A stretch of 64,000 bases of DNA from assembly GCF_900109115.1 (NCBI RefSeq), contig NZ_FNYV01000003.1, forward strand, positions 214,843 through 278,842, read 5' to 3'. This stretch comes from Micromonospora phaseoli (GTDB lineage Bacteria > Actinomycetota > Actinomycetes > Mycobacteriales > Micromonosporaceae). Below are positions 17,004 to 23,657 of the stretch, piece by piece; the first letter of the stretch is position 1, and each line of letters opens with the position of its first letter. The notes below the pieces were generated by a model. The model saw only the letters and a program-made list of their open reading frames with translations. It made no database searches and was not told the origin of the DNA. The position numbers were made by a program, and so were the translations under genes.

Positions 17004-18182
17004 TCAGGCGCGGGCGACGCCGTCGCGGCGGGCGGCCTCGGCGACCGCTTCGGCGACGGCGGGGGCGACCCGGGGGTCGAGCGGCGAGGGCACGATCGCC
17101 TCCGGGGTCAGCGCCTCGGCCACCACGGAGGCGATGGCGTCGGCCGCCGCGACCTTCATGGCGTCGGTGATCCGGCTGGCCCGGGCCTGCATCGCGCCCC
17201 GGAAGACGCCCGGGAAGGCCAGCACGTTGTTGATCTGGTTCGGGTAGTCGCTGCGGCCGGTGGCGACCACCGCGACGTGCCGCGCGGCGATCTCCGGAGG
17301 CACCTCCGGGGTGGGGTTGGCCAGTGCGAACACGATCCCGCCCGGGGCCATCCCGGCCACCGCCTGCTCGGGGATCTGCCCGCCGGAGACGCCGATCAGT
17401 ACGTCGGCGTCGCGCAGCGCCTCGGTGATGTCGCCCTGTCGACCGTCGGCGTTGGTCAGCTCGGCGAGTTCGGCCTTGGTGCCGGTCAGACCGGTGCGCT
17501 GCCGGGAGATGATGCCTCGGGAGTCACAGACCACCACGCGCTGCGGGTCCACACCGCCGGCCACCAGCATCCTGGTCACCGCGACCCCGGCGGCACCGGC
17601 GCCGCTGACGGCCACCCGCAGGTCGCCGAGTTTGCGGTTGAGCAGCGTCGCGGCGTTACGCAGCGCGGCCAGCACGACGATCGCGGTGCCGTGCTGGTCG
17701 TCGTGGAAGACCGGGATGTCCAGCGCCTCGTCGAGCCGGCGCTCCACCTCGAAGCAGCGCGGCGCGCTGATGTCCTCAAGGTTGATGCCACCGAACGACG
17801 GGGCGAGCGCCTTGACCGTCGCGACGATCTCGTCGACGTCCTGCGTGTCCAGGCAGACCGGTACCGCGTCGATCCCGCCGAACTGCTTGAACAGGACGGC
17901 CTTGCCCTCCATCACCGGCAGCGCGGCTCTCGGACCGATGTTGCCGAGACCGAGTACCGCCGAGCCGTCGGTGACGACCGCGACGGCGCGCGAGGCCCAG
18001 GTGTAGTCGTGGGCCAGGGTCGGGTCGGCGGCGATCGCCTCGCAGACCCGGGCCACACCCGGGGTGTACGCGAGGGAGAGGTCGTCCCGGCTGGTCAGCG
18101 GGACCGTCGAGACAATGGCCATCTTGCCGCCCCGGTGCAGTTGGAAGACGGGATCAGCAGGGTCCACGGTGGACGAAGACAT
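17004..18182 (-). CDS. NAD(P)-dependent malic enzyme
   Basis: A 392-residue oxidative decarboxylase that turns malate into pyruvate. The N-terminal domain has the catalytic Tyr in SLAYTPGVARV and the catalytic Lys region GKAVLFKQFGGIDAVPVC; metal ligands fall in NLEDISAPRCFEVE and FHDDQHGTAIV; the dinucleotide fold has VAVSGAGAAGVAVTRML. The size matches the short bacterial form without a phosphotransacetylase-like tail. It probably links the TCA cycle to pyruvate and NADPH supply. Start ATG at 18182. The 140 bases upstream, up to the sodX stop, show no other gene. Confidence 0.93.
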   Translation of the reverse strand: MSSSTVDPADPVFQLHRGGKMAIVSTVPLTSRDDLSLAYTPGVARVCEAIAADPTLAHDYTWASRAVAVVTDGSAVLGLGNIGPRAALPVMEGKAVLFKQFGGIDAVPVCLDTQDVDEIVATVKALAPSFGGINLEDISAPRCFEVERRLDEALDIPVFHDDQHGTAIVVLAALRNAATLLNRKLGDLRVAVSGAGAAGVAVTRMLVAGGVDPQRVVVCDSRGIISRQRTGLTGTKAELAELTNADGRQGDITEALRDADVLIGVSGGQIPEQAVAGMAPGGIVFALANPTPEVPPEIAARHVAVVATGRSDYPNQINNVLAFPGVFRGAMQARASRITDAMKVAAADAIASVVAEALTPEAIVPSPLDPRVAPAVAEAVAEAARRDGVARA

Positions 18183-18321
18183 GGTGACTCCAGGAAAGTC
18201 GAGCAGCTGGACCAGCCGGTCGGGCGCACGGTGAGGCGAGCGAGCGGCGGCGCGCGGTGCGGGGGGTCACCCGGGCACTTCCGAGCATAGTCACGCCCAG
18301 GGGGGCGGTATGTGAGCAGGG

Positions 18322-18654
18322 TCATAACCGATCTGACGGCACCCGGCCGGGCCGGGGCCAGTAGCGGGCCACCACCCGGCCCTGCACGTCGGCCACGCCG
18401 TATGCCCGGGAGTCGTCGGTGACCAGGCTGTTGTCCCCGGAGAGCCACCATCCGCCGCCGGCCGGACGGACCGCCCGCTTGACCACCAGCAGGTCGGGGC
18501 GGGTGCGGAAGACCGCGATCACCACGTCGCCGGGCCGGATCGCCCGGCCACCGCGGCGAACCAGCACCGCGTCGCCGTGCCGCAGCGTCGGCGCCATGGA
18601 CGGGCCGGTCACCAGCACGGCCGACAGGGGCCACCGCAGCCGGGACGCGGGCAC
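18322..18654 (-). CDS. sodX: Nickel superoxide dismutase maturation protease (S26 family)
   Basis: A 110-residue signal-peptidase-like protease without a membrane anchor. Motifs: catalytic Ser in VTGPSMAPTLRHGD, Lys in LLVVKRAVRP and GDNSLVTDDSRAYG. By family and position it trims the SodN leader so that the mature enzyme begins at His. I chose GTG at 18654 because GGAGGTG lies exactly six bases before it. An ATG at 18714 would add 20 residues, leave only 25 bases to sodN and place the likely sodN promoter inside sodX. The gene is divergent from sodN, the usual arrangement. Confidence 0.85.
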   Translation of the reverse strand: MPASRLRWPLSAVLVTGPSMAPTLRHGDAVLVRRGGRAIRPGDVVIAVFRTRPDLLVVKRAVRPAGGGWWLSGDNSLVTDDSRAYGVADVQGRVVARYWPRPGRVPSDRL

Positions 18655-18739
18655 GGGTTTCACCTCCAGCAGCCTCGGGGACCACCGTCCAGGAGTAATG
18701 TCGTCTTGGATCATCGCAAACTTCCCATGGAGGATCCCG

Positions 18740-19144
18740 ATGCGACTTCCACGCATCCTTGCGCCCCGCGTGACCGCGAGCGCCCACTGTGACCTGCCCT
18801 GTGGGGTCTACGACCCGGCGCAAGCCCGGATCGAGGCCGAGTCGGTAAAAATGATCTGCGAGAAGTACCAGGCCAACACCGACCCCGAGTTCCGTACCCG
18901 GGCCATCCTGATCAAGGAGCAGCGGGCCGAGTTGGTCAAGCACCACCTCTGGGTGCTGTGGACCGACTACTTCAAGCCCCCGCACTTCGAGAAGTACCCG
19001 AACCTGCACCAGCTGTTCAACGAGGCCACCAAGCTGGCCGGCGCGGCCGGCGCCAAGGGCGCCACCGACCCGACCAAGGCGGACGAGCTGCTGCAGAAGA
19101 TCGACGAGATCTCGAAGATCTTCTGGGAGACCAAGCAGGCGTGA
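18740..19144 (+). CDS. sodN: Nickel-containing superoxide dismutase precursor
   Basis: A 134-residue precursor. A short basic leader (MRLPRILAPRVTASA) is followed by HCDLPCGVYDP, the nickel hook in which the His amine and two Cys bind nickel after cleavage by SodX. The rest is the four-helix bundle (KMICEKYQANTDPEF, WTDYFKPPHFEKYPNLHQLF). The enzyme disproportionates superoxide in the cytoplasm. The ribosome site AGGA lies nine bases before ATG 18740; a TAATGT at 18696 could be its -10 box. In streptomycetes sodN needs nickel and the Nur regulator; I could not identify a Nur box here. A strong hairpin follows. Confidence 0.97.
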   Translation: MRLPRILAPRVTASAHCDLPCGVYDPAQARIEAESVKMICEKYQANTDPEFRTRAILIKEQRAELVKHHLWVLWTDYFKPPHFEKYPNLHQLFNEATKLAGAAGAKGATDPTKADELLQKIDEISKIFWETKQA

Positions 19145-19169
19145 CGTCGCCCGCGTACGGCAACTGCGT

Positions 19170-19209
19170 CGGCGGCCGACGCGTCCTCACCGGGACGCGC
19201 CGGCCGCCG
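19170..19209 (+). terminator. Hairpin after sodN
   Basis: Arms at 19170-19186 and 19193-19209 (GGCGGCCGACGCGTCC type) pair almost fully around a six-base loop, 25 bases after the sodN stop. No T-tract. The remaining 120 bases to the next gene show nothing clear. Confidence 0.6.
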
Positions 19210-19329
19210 ATGCGCCCCAGGCCCTCCGGCCACGTCCGCACCGGGCCGTGCGGCCCCGTCCGACCGCCGCGCTGACCGCCGCGACCGGCCGGCTGCCGGA
19301 GCGGGTAGAGTCCCCGATCGGGGGGATGA

Positions 19330-19740
19330 GTGGTGACTCAACTGACCGGCCAACTGACGACCGACGATGATGTCGTGCACCTCACCGTGCCTGCGGAGGG
19401 CGGCTATCTCAGCGTGCTCCGCACCGCCACGGCCGGCCTCGCGGCTCGTCTCCAGTTCGCCCTCGACGAGATCGAGGATCTGCGCATCGCGGTGGACGAG
19501 GCCTGCGCCATGCTGCTCGCCATCGCCGCGCCGGGTGCCGAACTCGACTGCCGCTTCTCGGTGACCGAGGATGCGCTGACCGTCGAGGTGACCGTGCCGA
19601 CGGTGCCGGGCGCCAAGCTTCCGGCGGAGTCGTCGTTCGCGTGGAAGGTGCTCACCGCGCTGACCACGTCGGCGACGGCGGGCGCGACCGACGGCCGGGC
19701 CACCATCTCGCTGCTCACCCGGCGTGCCTCCGGCTGGTGA
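19330..19740 (+). CDS. Anti-sigma-factor-like ATPase (HATPase_c_2)
   Basis: A 136-residue protein with the fold of RsbW/SpoIIAB-type anti-sigma kinases: an N-terminal strand pair, then LDEIEDLRIAVDEACAMLL corresponding to the N-box helix, and a C-terminal SSFAWKVLTAL helix. As in the actinobacterial sub-branch next to SigF-type factors, the classic N-box Asn is not obvious and the G-boxes are shortened, so ATP binding is uncertain. No sigma or antagonist gene is adjacent, making this an orphan. The start may be GTG 19330 or 19333; GGGGGATGAG lies before both. Confidence 0.65.
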   Translation: MVTQLTGQLTTDDDVVHLTVPAEGGYLSVLRTATAGLAARLQFALDEIEDLRIAVDEACAMLLAIAAPGAELDCRFSVTEDALTVEVTVPTVPGAKLPAESSFAWKVLTALTTSATAGATDGRATISLLTRRASGW

Positions 19741-19760
19741 GGGTTTTCCCGCCGGTCACC

Positions 19761-20150
19761 TCACTCGAAGCCCAGCGCCCGGGTGGTGGGCGGGCTCACC
19801 AGTAGCCAGGTGACGCCGACCCCGAGCGCGATCAGCGGGACACCGAGCCAGCCGAGCCCGCCCTGGATCATGAACCAGCCGATCGGCAGCAGCATCAGTT
19901 GGAGCACGATGGCGGGCGCTCGGGCACCCGCCCGACGCCGCGACAGCGCGTTACCCAGCGCCCAGAGGGCCACCGCGACGCCGATGGCGAAGGCCGTGAC
20001 CATCAGCGCCGACGTCAGGTCGGTGGCTTCGGCGGTGAGATCGGCGAAGACCAGCCAGGCGGCGACCAGCCCGACGGCGACCGCCTGACCCCACAACAGC
20101 CGGACTGCCCAACGGAGGGTGACTGGGGCCAGGGCGGGGTCGATGGTCAC
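19761..20150 (-). CDS. Four-helix membrane protein, function unknown
   Basis: A 129-residue protein with four predicted membrane segments: LLWGQAVAVGLVAAWLVF, SALMVTAFAIGVAVALWAL, PAIVLQLMLLPIGWFMI and LGVPLIALGVGVTWLLV. The start is GTG at 20150 (MTIDPALAPVTLRW); longer forms would run into the divergent lipid kinase promoter and have no membrane logic. No named family recognised beyond an actinobacterial small membrane protein. It is convergent with the anti-sigma-like gene. Confidence 0.65.
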   Translation of the reverse strand: MTIDPALAPVTLRWAVRLLWGQAVAVGLVAAWLVFADLTAEATDLTSALMVTAFAIGVAVALWALGNALSRRRAGARAPAIVLQLMLLPIGWFMIQGGLGWLGVPLIALGVGVTWLLVSPPTTRALGFE

Positions 20151-20192
20151 GCGGTCACGATACCGGTGAGGTGCCGGAGTACAGTGCCGCCC

Positions 20193-21137
20193 ATGCGGGC
20201 CGTCCTGCTGGTCAATCCGAAGGCCACCACCACCAGCGAGCGCGCGCGGGACGTACTGGTCCGCGCGCTGCGTAGCGAGGTCGACCTTTCCGTGCGCTAC
20301 ACCCGCCGGCGTGGCCACGCCACCACGCTGGCCCGGGAGGCCGCCGAGGAGGGCGTCGACGCGGTGGTCACCCTCGGCGGCGACGGGACGGTCAACGAGG
20401 TGGTCAACGGGCTGATGACGGCGACCACCGCCGGCGGCGAGGCGCCGAGCGCCGAGCGGTTGCCGGCCCTGGCCACCGTGCCGGGTGGCTCGACCAACGT
20501 CTTCGCCCGGGCGCTCGGCCTACCGCGCGAGTGGCCGGAGGGCGCCAGCATGATCCTGGAGGGTCTGCGGCTGGGCCGGCACCGGACGATCGGGCTCGGC
20601 CGGGCCGACGACCGCTACTTCACTTTCTGTGCCGGCTTCGGGCTCGACGCGGCGGTGATCCACCGGGTCGAGGAGGCGCGCCGCCGCGGGCGGGTGCCGT
20701 CTCCCGCGCTCTACTTCCGGGCCTTCTCGGCGCAGCTTCTCGTCGGGGCCGAGCGGCGGCACCCGGCGATCCAGTTGGAGCGTCCGGGCGAGACGGCAGA
20801 GGGCGATCTGGCGACGATCATCGTGCAGAACACCGCTCCGTGGACGTACATCGGGGACCGGGAGGTCAACCCGAATCCGGAGGCGTCGTTCGATCTCGGG
20901 CTGGACGTGCTGGCACTGCGCCAGCTAGGCGTTGCCAGTACGACACGTACAGTCACGCAGTTCTTCTCCGCCACGCCCAATCCGCGCGGTCGTCAGGTGC
21001 TTCGGCTACACGACGTGGGCGAGTTCACGCTGGTCGCGAGCCGTCCACAGGCGTTTCAGCTCGATGGCGACTATCTTGGCGAGCGGGAAAAAGTCAGATT
21101 CACCTCCGTTCCGGCCGCACTCAGAGTAATCTGTTAG
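20193..21137 (+). CDS. Diacylglycerol kinase family lipid kinase
   Basis: A 314-residue DAGK/sphingosine-kinase-like enzyme. Motifs: VLLVNPKATTTSERAR, the ATP-binding VTLGGDGTVNEVVNGL, and LATVPGGSTNVFARALGLP. The C-terminal beta-sandwich ends with DGDYLGEREKVRF, the usual Asp-Gly region. It phosphorylates a lipid alcohol such as diacylglycerol at the membrane face; in relatives it recycles phospholipids. The start is ATG at 20193, with a TACAGT -10-like box seven bases upstream, so probably leaderless. It lies upstream of whiB1, as Rv3218 does in M. tuberculosis (from memory). Confidence 0.9.
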   Translation: MRAVLLVNPKATTTSERARDVLVRALRSEVDLSVRYTRRRGHATTLAREAAEEGVDAVVTLGGDGTVNEVVNGLMTATTAGGEAPSAERLPALATVPGGSTNVFARALGLPREWPEGASMILEGLRLGRHRTIGLGRADDRYFTFCAGFGLDAAVIHRVEEARRRGRVPSPALYFRAFSAQLLVGAERRHPAIQLERPGETAEGDLATIIVQNTAPWTYIGDREVNPNPEASFDLGLDVLALRQLGVASTTRTVTQFFSATPNPRGRQVLRLHDVGEFTLVASRPQAFQLDGDYLGEREKVRFTSVPAALRVIC

Positions 21138-21365
21138 GTCTCCGGTACCACCGGCGTGAGTTGGTCGGCGTGACCCCCGCGTGCGACGACCACGACACCC
21201 GGACGGATGCCGGAAATGTCAGCAATGCGCGGCGGACTGTACTATATTGATCCTCGACTGTGATACGCCGGGTAGCCGGAGTGATCTGGAACCCGGACAA
21301 AAGGGTTGTGGGCTTGCTCACCGTCCGGAGTTTTTCTGAGCGTCACCCTTGACATCACGTAAGTT

Positions 21366-21381
21366 CGTGAAAGTATTCACA
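21366..21381. promoter_or_regulatory. CRP-like operator upstream of whiB1
   Basis: CGTGA-AAGTAT-TCACA matches the CRP consensus TGTGA-N6-TCACA at nine of ten positions and sits inside a longer inverted repeat (AAGTTC at 21361, GAACTT at 21385). A -35-like TTGACA lies just upstream (21349-21354) and a TATGCT -10-like box at 21414 would put the site near -52. The 444-base space between the lipid kinase and whiB1 otherwise holds a TACTAT near 21240 but no gene. Confidence 0.55.
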
Positions 21382-21581
21382 AGCGAACTTGAGTTACCGG
21401 GACATTGCCTGGATATGCTCGGCAGGTTGAGCGGTTCCAGCAGGCCCCCGGGCGCCAACAGCCTGCTCACGCACTGCCCAATGGTGAACGCGAACCGTCA
21501 CCGCCGGCATTGCGGATGCATATAGGAAAAGCACCAACAAGCAATATCTGCCACCCATCCAGAATGAGGAGTGTTGCCGCC

Positions 21582-21839
21582 ATGGACTGGCGTCACCATG
21601 CTGTCTGCCGCGACGAGGACCCGGAGCTGTTCTTCCCGATCGGGACGTCCGGTCCGGCTCTCCTGCAGGTCGAGCAGGCCAAGGCCGTCTGCCGGCGCTG
21701 CTCCGTGACCGACCAGTGCCTGCAGTGGGCGCTCGAGTCCGGTCAGGACGCTGGCGTCTGGGGCGGGATGAGCGAGGAGGAACGGCGCGCTGTCAAGCGT
21801 CGCGGCGGCCTCCGGGTGCTGCGCGCTCACTCCGCCTGA
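21582..21839 (+). CDS. whiB1: WhiB1-type iron-sulfur transcriptional regulator
   Basis: An 85-residue protein nearly collinear with mycobacterial WhiB1 and streptomycete WblE: MDWRHHAVCRDEDPELFFP (Cys 1), AKAVCRRCSVTDQCLQWAL (Cys 2-4, C-x2-C-x5-C), the GVWGGMSEEERR turn and a basic RRAVKRRGGLRVLR tail for DNA binding. The four Cys hold a nitric-oxide-sensitive [4Fe-4S] cluster; WhiB1 binds the principal sigma factor and is essential in M. tuberculosis. The start is ATG at 21582. The 440-base upstream region with a CRP-like site suggests cAMP-linked control. A strong terminator follows. Confidence 0.95.
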   Translation: MDWRHHAVCRDEDPELFFPIGTSGPALLQVEQAKAVCRRCSVTDQCLQWALESGQDAGVWGGMSEEERRAVKRRGGLRVLRAHSA

Positions 21840-21862
21840 CCATCACACCCACACAAAGCGAC

Positions 21863-21894
21863 ACGCCCCGGCCGGCACCGCCCGCCCGGGGCGT
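21863..21894 (+). terminator. Terminator after whiB1
   Basis: Perfect nine-base arms ACGCCCCGG (21863-21871) and CCGGGGCGT (21886-21894) around a GC-rich 14-base loop, followed by TCTGCT; 23 bases after the whiB1 stop. Confidence 0.7.
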
Positions 21895-21958
21895 TCTGCT
21901 GTCCGCCGACGAGTGGCCGGGCGGTCACCGGTCACGCGGTCCGCGCCGCGTCGGCGGC

Positions 21959-22753
21959 TCAGCCACCGGCACACGGTTGCGCATCCACCCGGCGCAGCAC
22001 CAGGTCGACCAGTTCCGGCGCGTCCGTCAGCGGGGCCGCCACCGCCACCGCGCCCGCCTCTCCGGCCGCCACCATCACCGCGTCATGGAACAGCCCGGGC
22101 GCCAGGAAGTACGCCGCCACCGCCACCCGCCGTGCGCCACCCGCCCGCAGTCGCGCCACCGCGACGTCGACGGCCGGTGGTGCCGCTGAGGCGTACGAGA
22201 CGCGCGTCCGGGTGCCCAGGGCCGCGCCCAGCGCCTCGGCCACCCGGCCGACGGACCCCCGCGCCCCGGCATCACGGGTCCCGGCGGCGGCCAGCACCAG
22301 AGCGTCGAACCGGCCCGGGCGCGCCTCGGCCAGCCGCCGCCGCAGACCGGCCAGCAGCGCCGGATCCGCCTCGGTACCCACCGGGCCGAGCACGTCGGTG
22401 ACCCGCACCCTGATCGGCGAACCGGCCTGGTGAGCCGCCGCCACCGCCGCCGGAATGTCCACTCGACGGTGGTACGCGGCGGTCAGCAGCAGCGGCACCA
22501 GGGTCACCCCGGAGTGCCCCGCCGCAGCCAGTCCGCGCAATGCCTCCGTCGGGCCGGGCTCGGTATGGTCGAGCCAACTTGCCAGCACCGGGGTACCGGG
22601 GCGGGCCGCGGCGACCGCACGGGCCAGCGCCCTGGTCGCCTCGGCCGCCCGCGGATCCCGGCTGCCGTGGGCGACCAGCAGCAGCGGCTCGCCGGCGGCC
22701 CCGGGCCCGCCGGATCGGACGAGGCCGGCACCGGTCAGACGTGCAGACCGCAC
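21959..22753 (-). CDS. Sirohydrochlorin chelatase-like protein (CbiX/SirB)
   Basis: A 264-residue protein with the two-domain chelatase fold: LLLVAHGSRDPRAAEATRAL (metal-binding His) and VTLVPLLLTAAYHRRVDIP in the first half, and ALVLAAAGTRDAGAR and VAVAAYFLAPGLFHD in the second. It should insert iron into sirohydrochlorin to make siroheme for the sulfite reductase encoded upstream in the same operon, which supports the assignment. The start is uncertain: GTG at 22753 overlaps the end of cysH by 19 bases; there is no ATG or GTG between there and the first motif. Confidence 0.82.
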   Translation of the reverse strand: MRSARLTGAGLVRSGGPGAAGEPLLLVAHGSRDPRAAEATRALARAVAAARPGTPVLASWLDHTEPGPTEALRGLAAAGHSGVTLVPLLLTAAYHRRVDIPAAVAAAHQAGSPIRVRVTDVLGPVGTEADPALLAGLRRRLAEARPGRFDALVLAAAGTRDAGARGSVGRVAEALGAALGTRTRVSYASAAPPAVDVAVARLRAGGARRVAVAAYFLAPGLFHDAVMVAAGEAGAVAVAAPLTDAPELVDLVLRRVDAQPCAGG

Positions 22754-23499
22754 TCGGTCTTCTCGAACATGGCCCAGCGACCGGCGCGCGCATCCTCGCC
22801 CGCGCCCGTCCGCCGGGTGCACGGCCAGCAGCCGATCGAGCCGTAGCCGCGCCGGAACAGCTCGTTGACCGGCACGTTCCAGCGGGAGATGTAGGCGTCG
22901 ACGTCCGCCTGCGTCCAGGCCGCGATCGGGTTGACCTTCACCTTGCCCCGGCGCGGGTCGAACGCCACCACCGGCGTGTTGGCACGGGTCGGCGACTCGT
23001 CGCGACGCAGGCCGGCCGCCCAGGCGTCGTAGCCGGTCAGCGCCCGCTCCAGGGGCTCCACCTTGCGCAGCTGGCAGCACTCGTCGGGTGACTTGTTGAA
23101 CAGCCGCGGCCCGTACTCGCCGTCCTGTTGGCCCACGGTGAGACGCGGTCGGATGGAACGGACGTTCACCGGCAGCGTGCGGGCCACCTCGTCGCGGACC
23201 GCCAGCGTCTCCGGGAAGTGCAGTCCGGTGTCCAGGAAGACCACGTCCACCCCGGGCGCCACCCGGGAGACCAGGTGGGCGAGCACCGCGTCAGCCATCG
23301 AACTGGTGACGCAGAACCGGTCGCCGAACGTCTGGAAGGCCCACCGGGCGATCTCCGTCGCGGGCGCGCCCTCCAGCTCCCGGCCGGCCCGTTCGGCCAA
23401 CTCGCGCAGCTCGTCGCGGCCACGTCGGGCCGGATCGGCGGGAGCCGGGGCACCCGTGTCGACCAGTCCCAGCCCGGCCGCGGAGACCAGGGCGCTCAC
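22735..23499 (-). CDS. cysH: Adenylyl-sulfate (APS) reductase, CysH family
   Basis: A 254-residue reductase that reduces activated sulfate to sulfite. The nucleotide-binding fold has FCVTSSMADAVLAHL and VVFLDTGLHFPETL. The Cys pair in DECCQLRKVEPLERAL and the CWPC in IGCWPCTRRT are the four ligands of the [4Fe-4S] cluster, which marks APS rather than PAPS use. The C-terminal ECGLHV holds the catalytic Cys that forms the sulfite intermediate. The start is GTG at 23499, sharing GTGA with the stop of the upstream small gene. Part of a coupled sir - zinc ribbon - cysH - chelatase operon. Confidence 0.95.
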   Translation of the reverse strand: MSALVSAAGLGLVDTGAPAPADPARRGRDELRELAERAGRELEGAPATEIARWAFQTFGDRFCVTSSMADAVLAHLVSRVAPGVDVVFLDTGLHFPETLAVRDEVARTLPVNVRSIRPRLTVGQQDGEYGPRLFNKSPDECCQLRKVEPLERALTGYDAWAAGLRRDESPTRANTPVVAFDPRRGKVKVNPIAAWTQADVDAYISRWNVPVNELFRRGYGSIGCWPCTRRTGAGEDARAGRWAMFEKTECGLHV

Positions 23500-23657
23500 C
23501 GGGTCACCGCCCGGGAGAGCAGGCCGGCGAAGCGGACCGTGAACACCCGCGTGCAGGCGTGGCACTCCCAGGCACCGTGCCCGGTCTCGCTCGGGCGCAG
23601 ATCCTCCTCACCGCAGTACGGGCAGTACAGCGGGGCTGCTCGGGTTTCGCCGCTCAT
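23496..23657 (-). CDS. Small zinc-ribbon protein in the sulfite-reduction operon
   Basis: A 53-residue protein with two Cys pairs, YCPYCGEEDL and WECHACTRVFTVRF, spaced like a rubredoxin/zinc-ribbon fold. Its ATG overlaps the sir stop (ATGA) and its stop overlaps the cysH GTG (GTGA), so translation of three genes is chained. It is too short for an enzyme; possible roles are an electron-transfer or assembly partner of sulfite reductase or APS reductase. Similar small proteins are, as I recall, found at this place in other actinobacterial sulfur operons. Confidence 0.8.
   Translation of the reverse strand: MSGETRAAPLYCPYCGEEDLRPSETGHGAWECHACTRVFTVRFAGLLSRAVTR

Noticed and set aside
21716..23080. 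Arg/Pro/His-rich plus-strand ORFs over the chelatase and cysH genes
   Set aside because: Complementary-strand shadows without start signals; the minus-strand genes have full motifs and chained overlaps.
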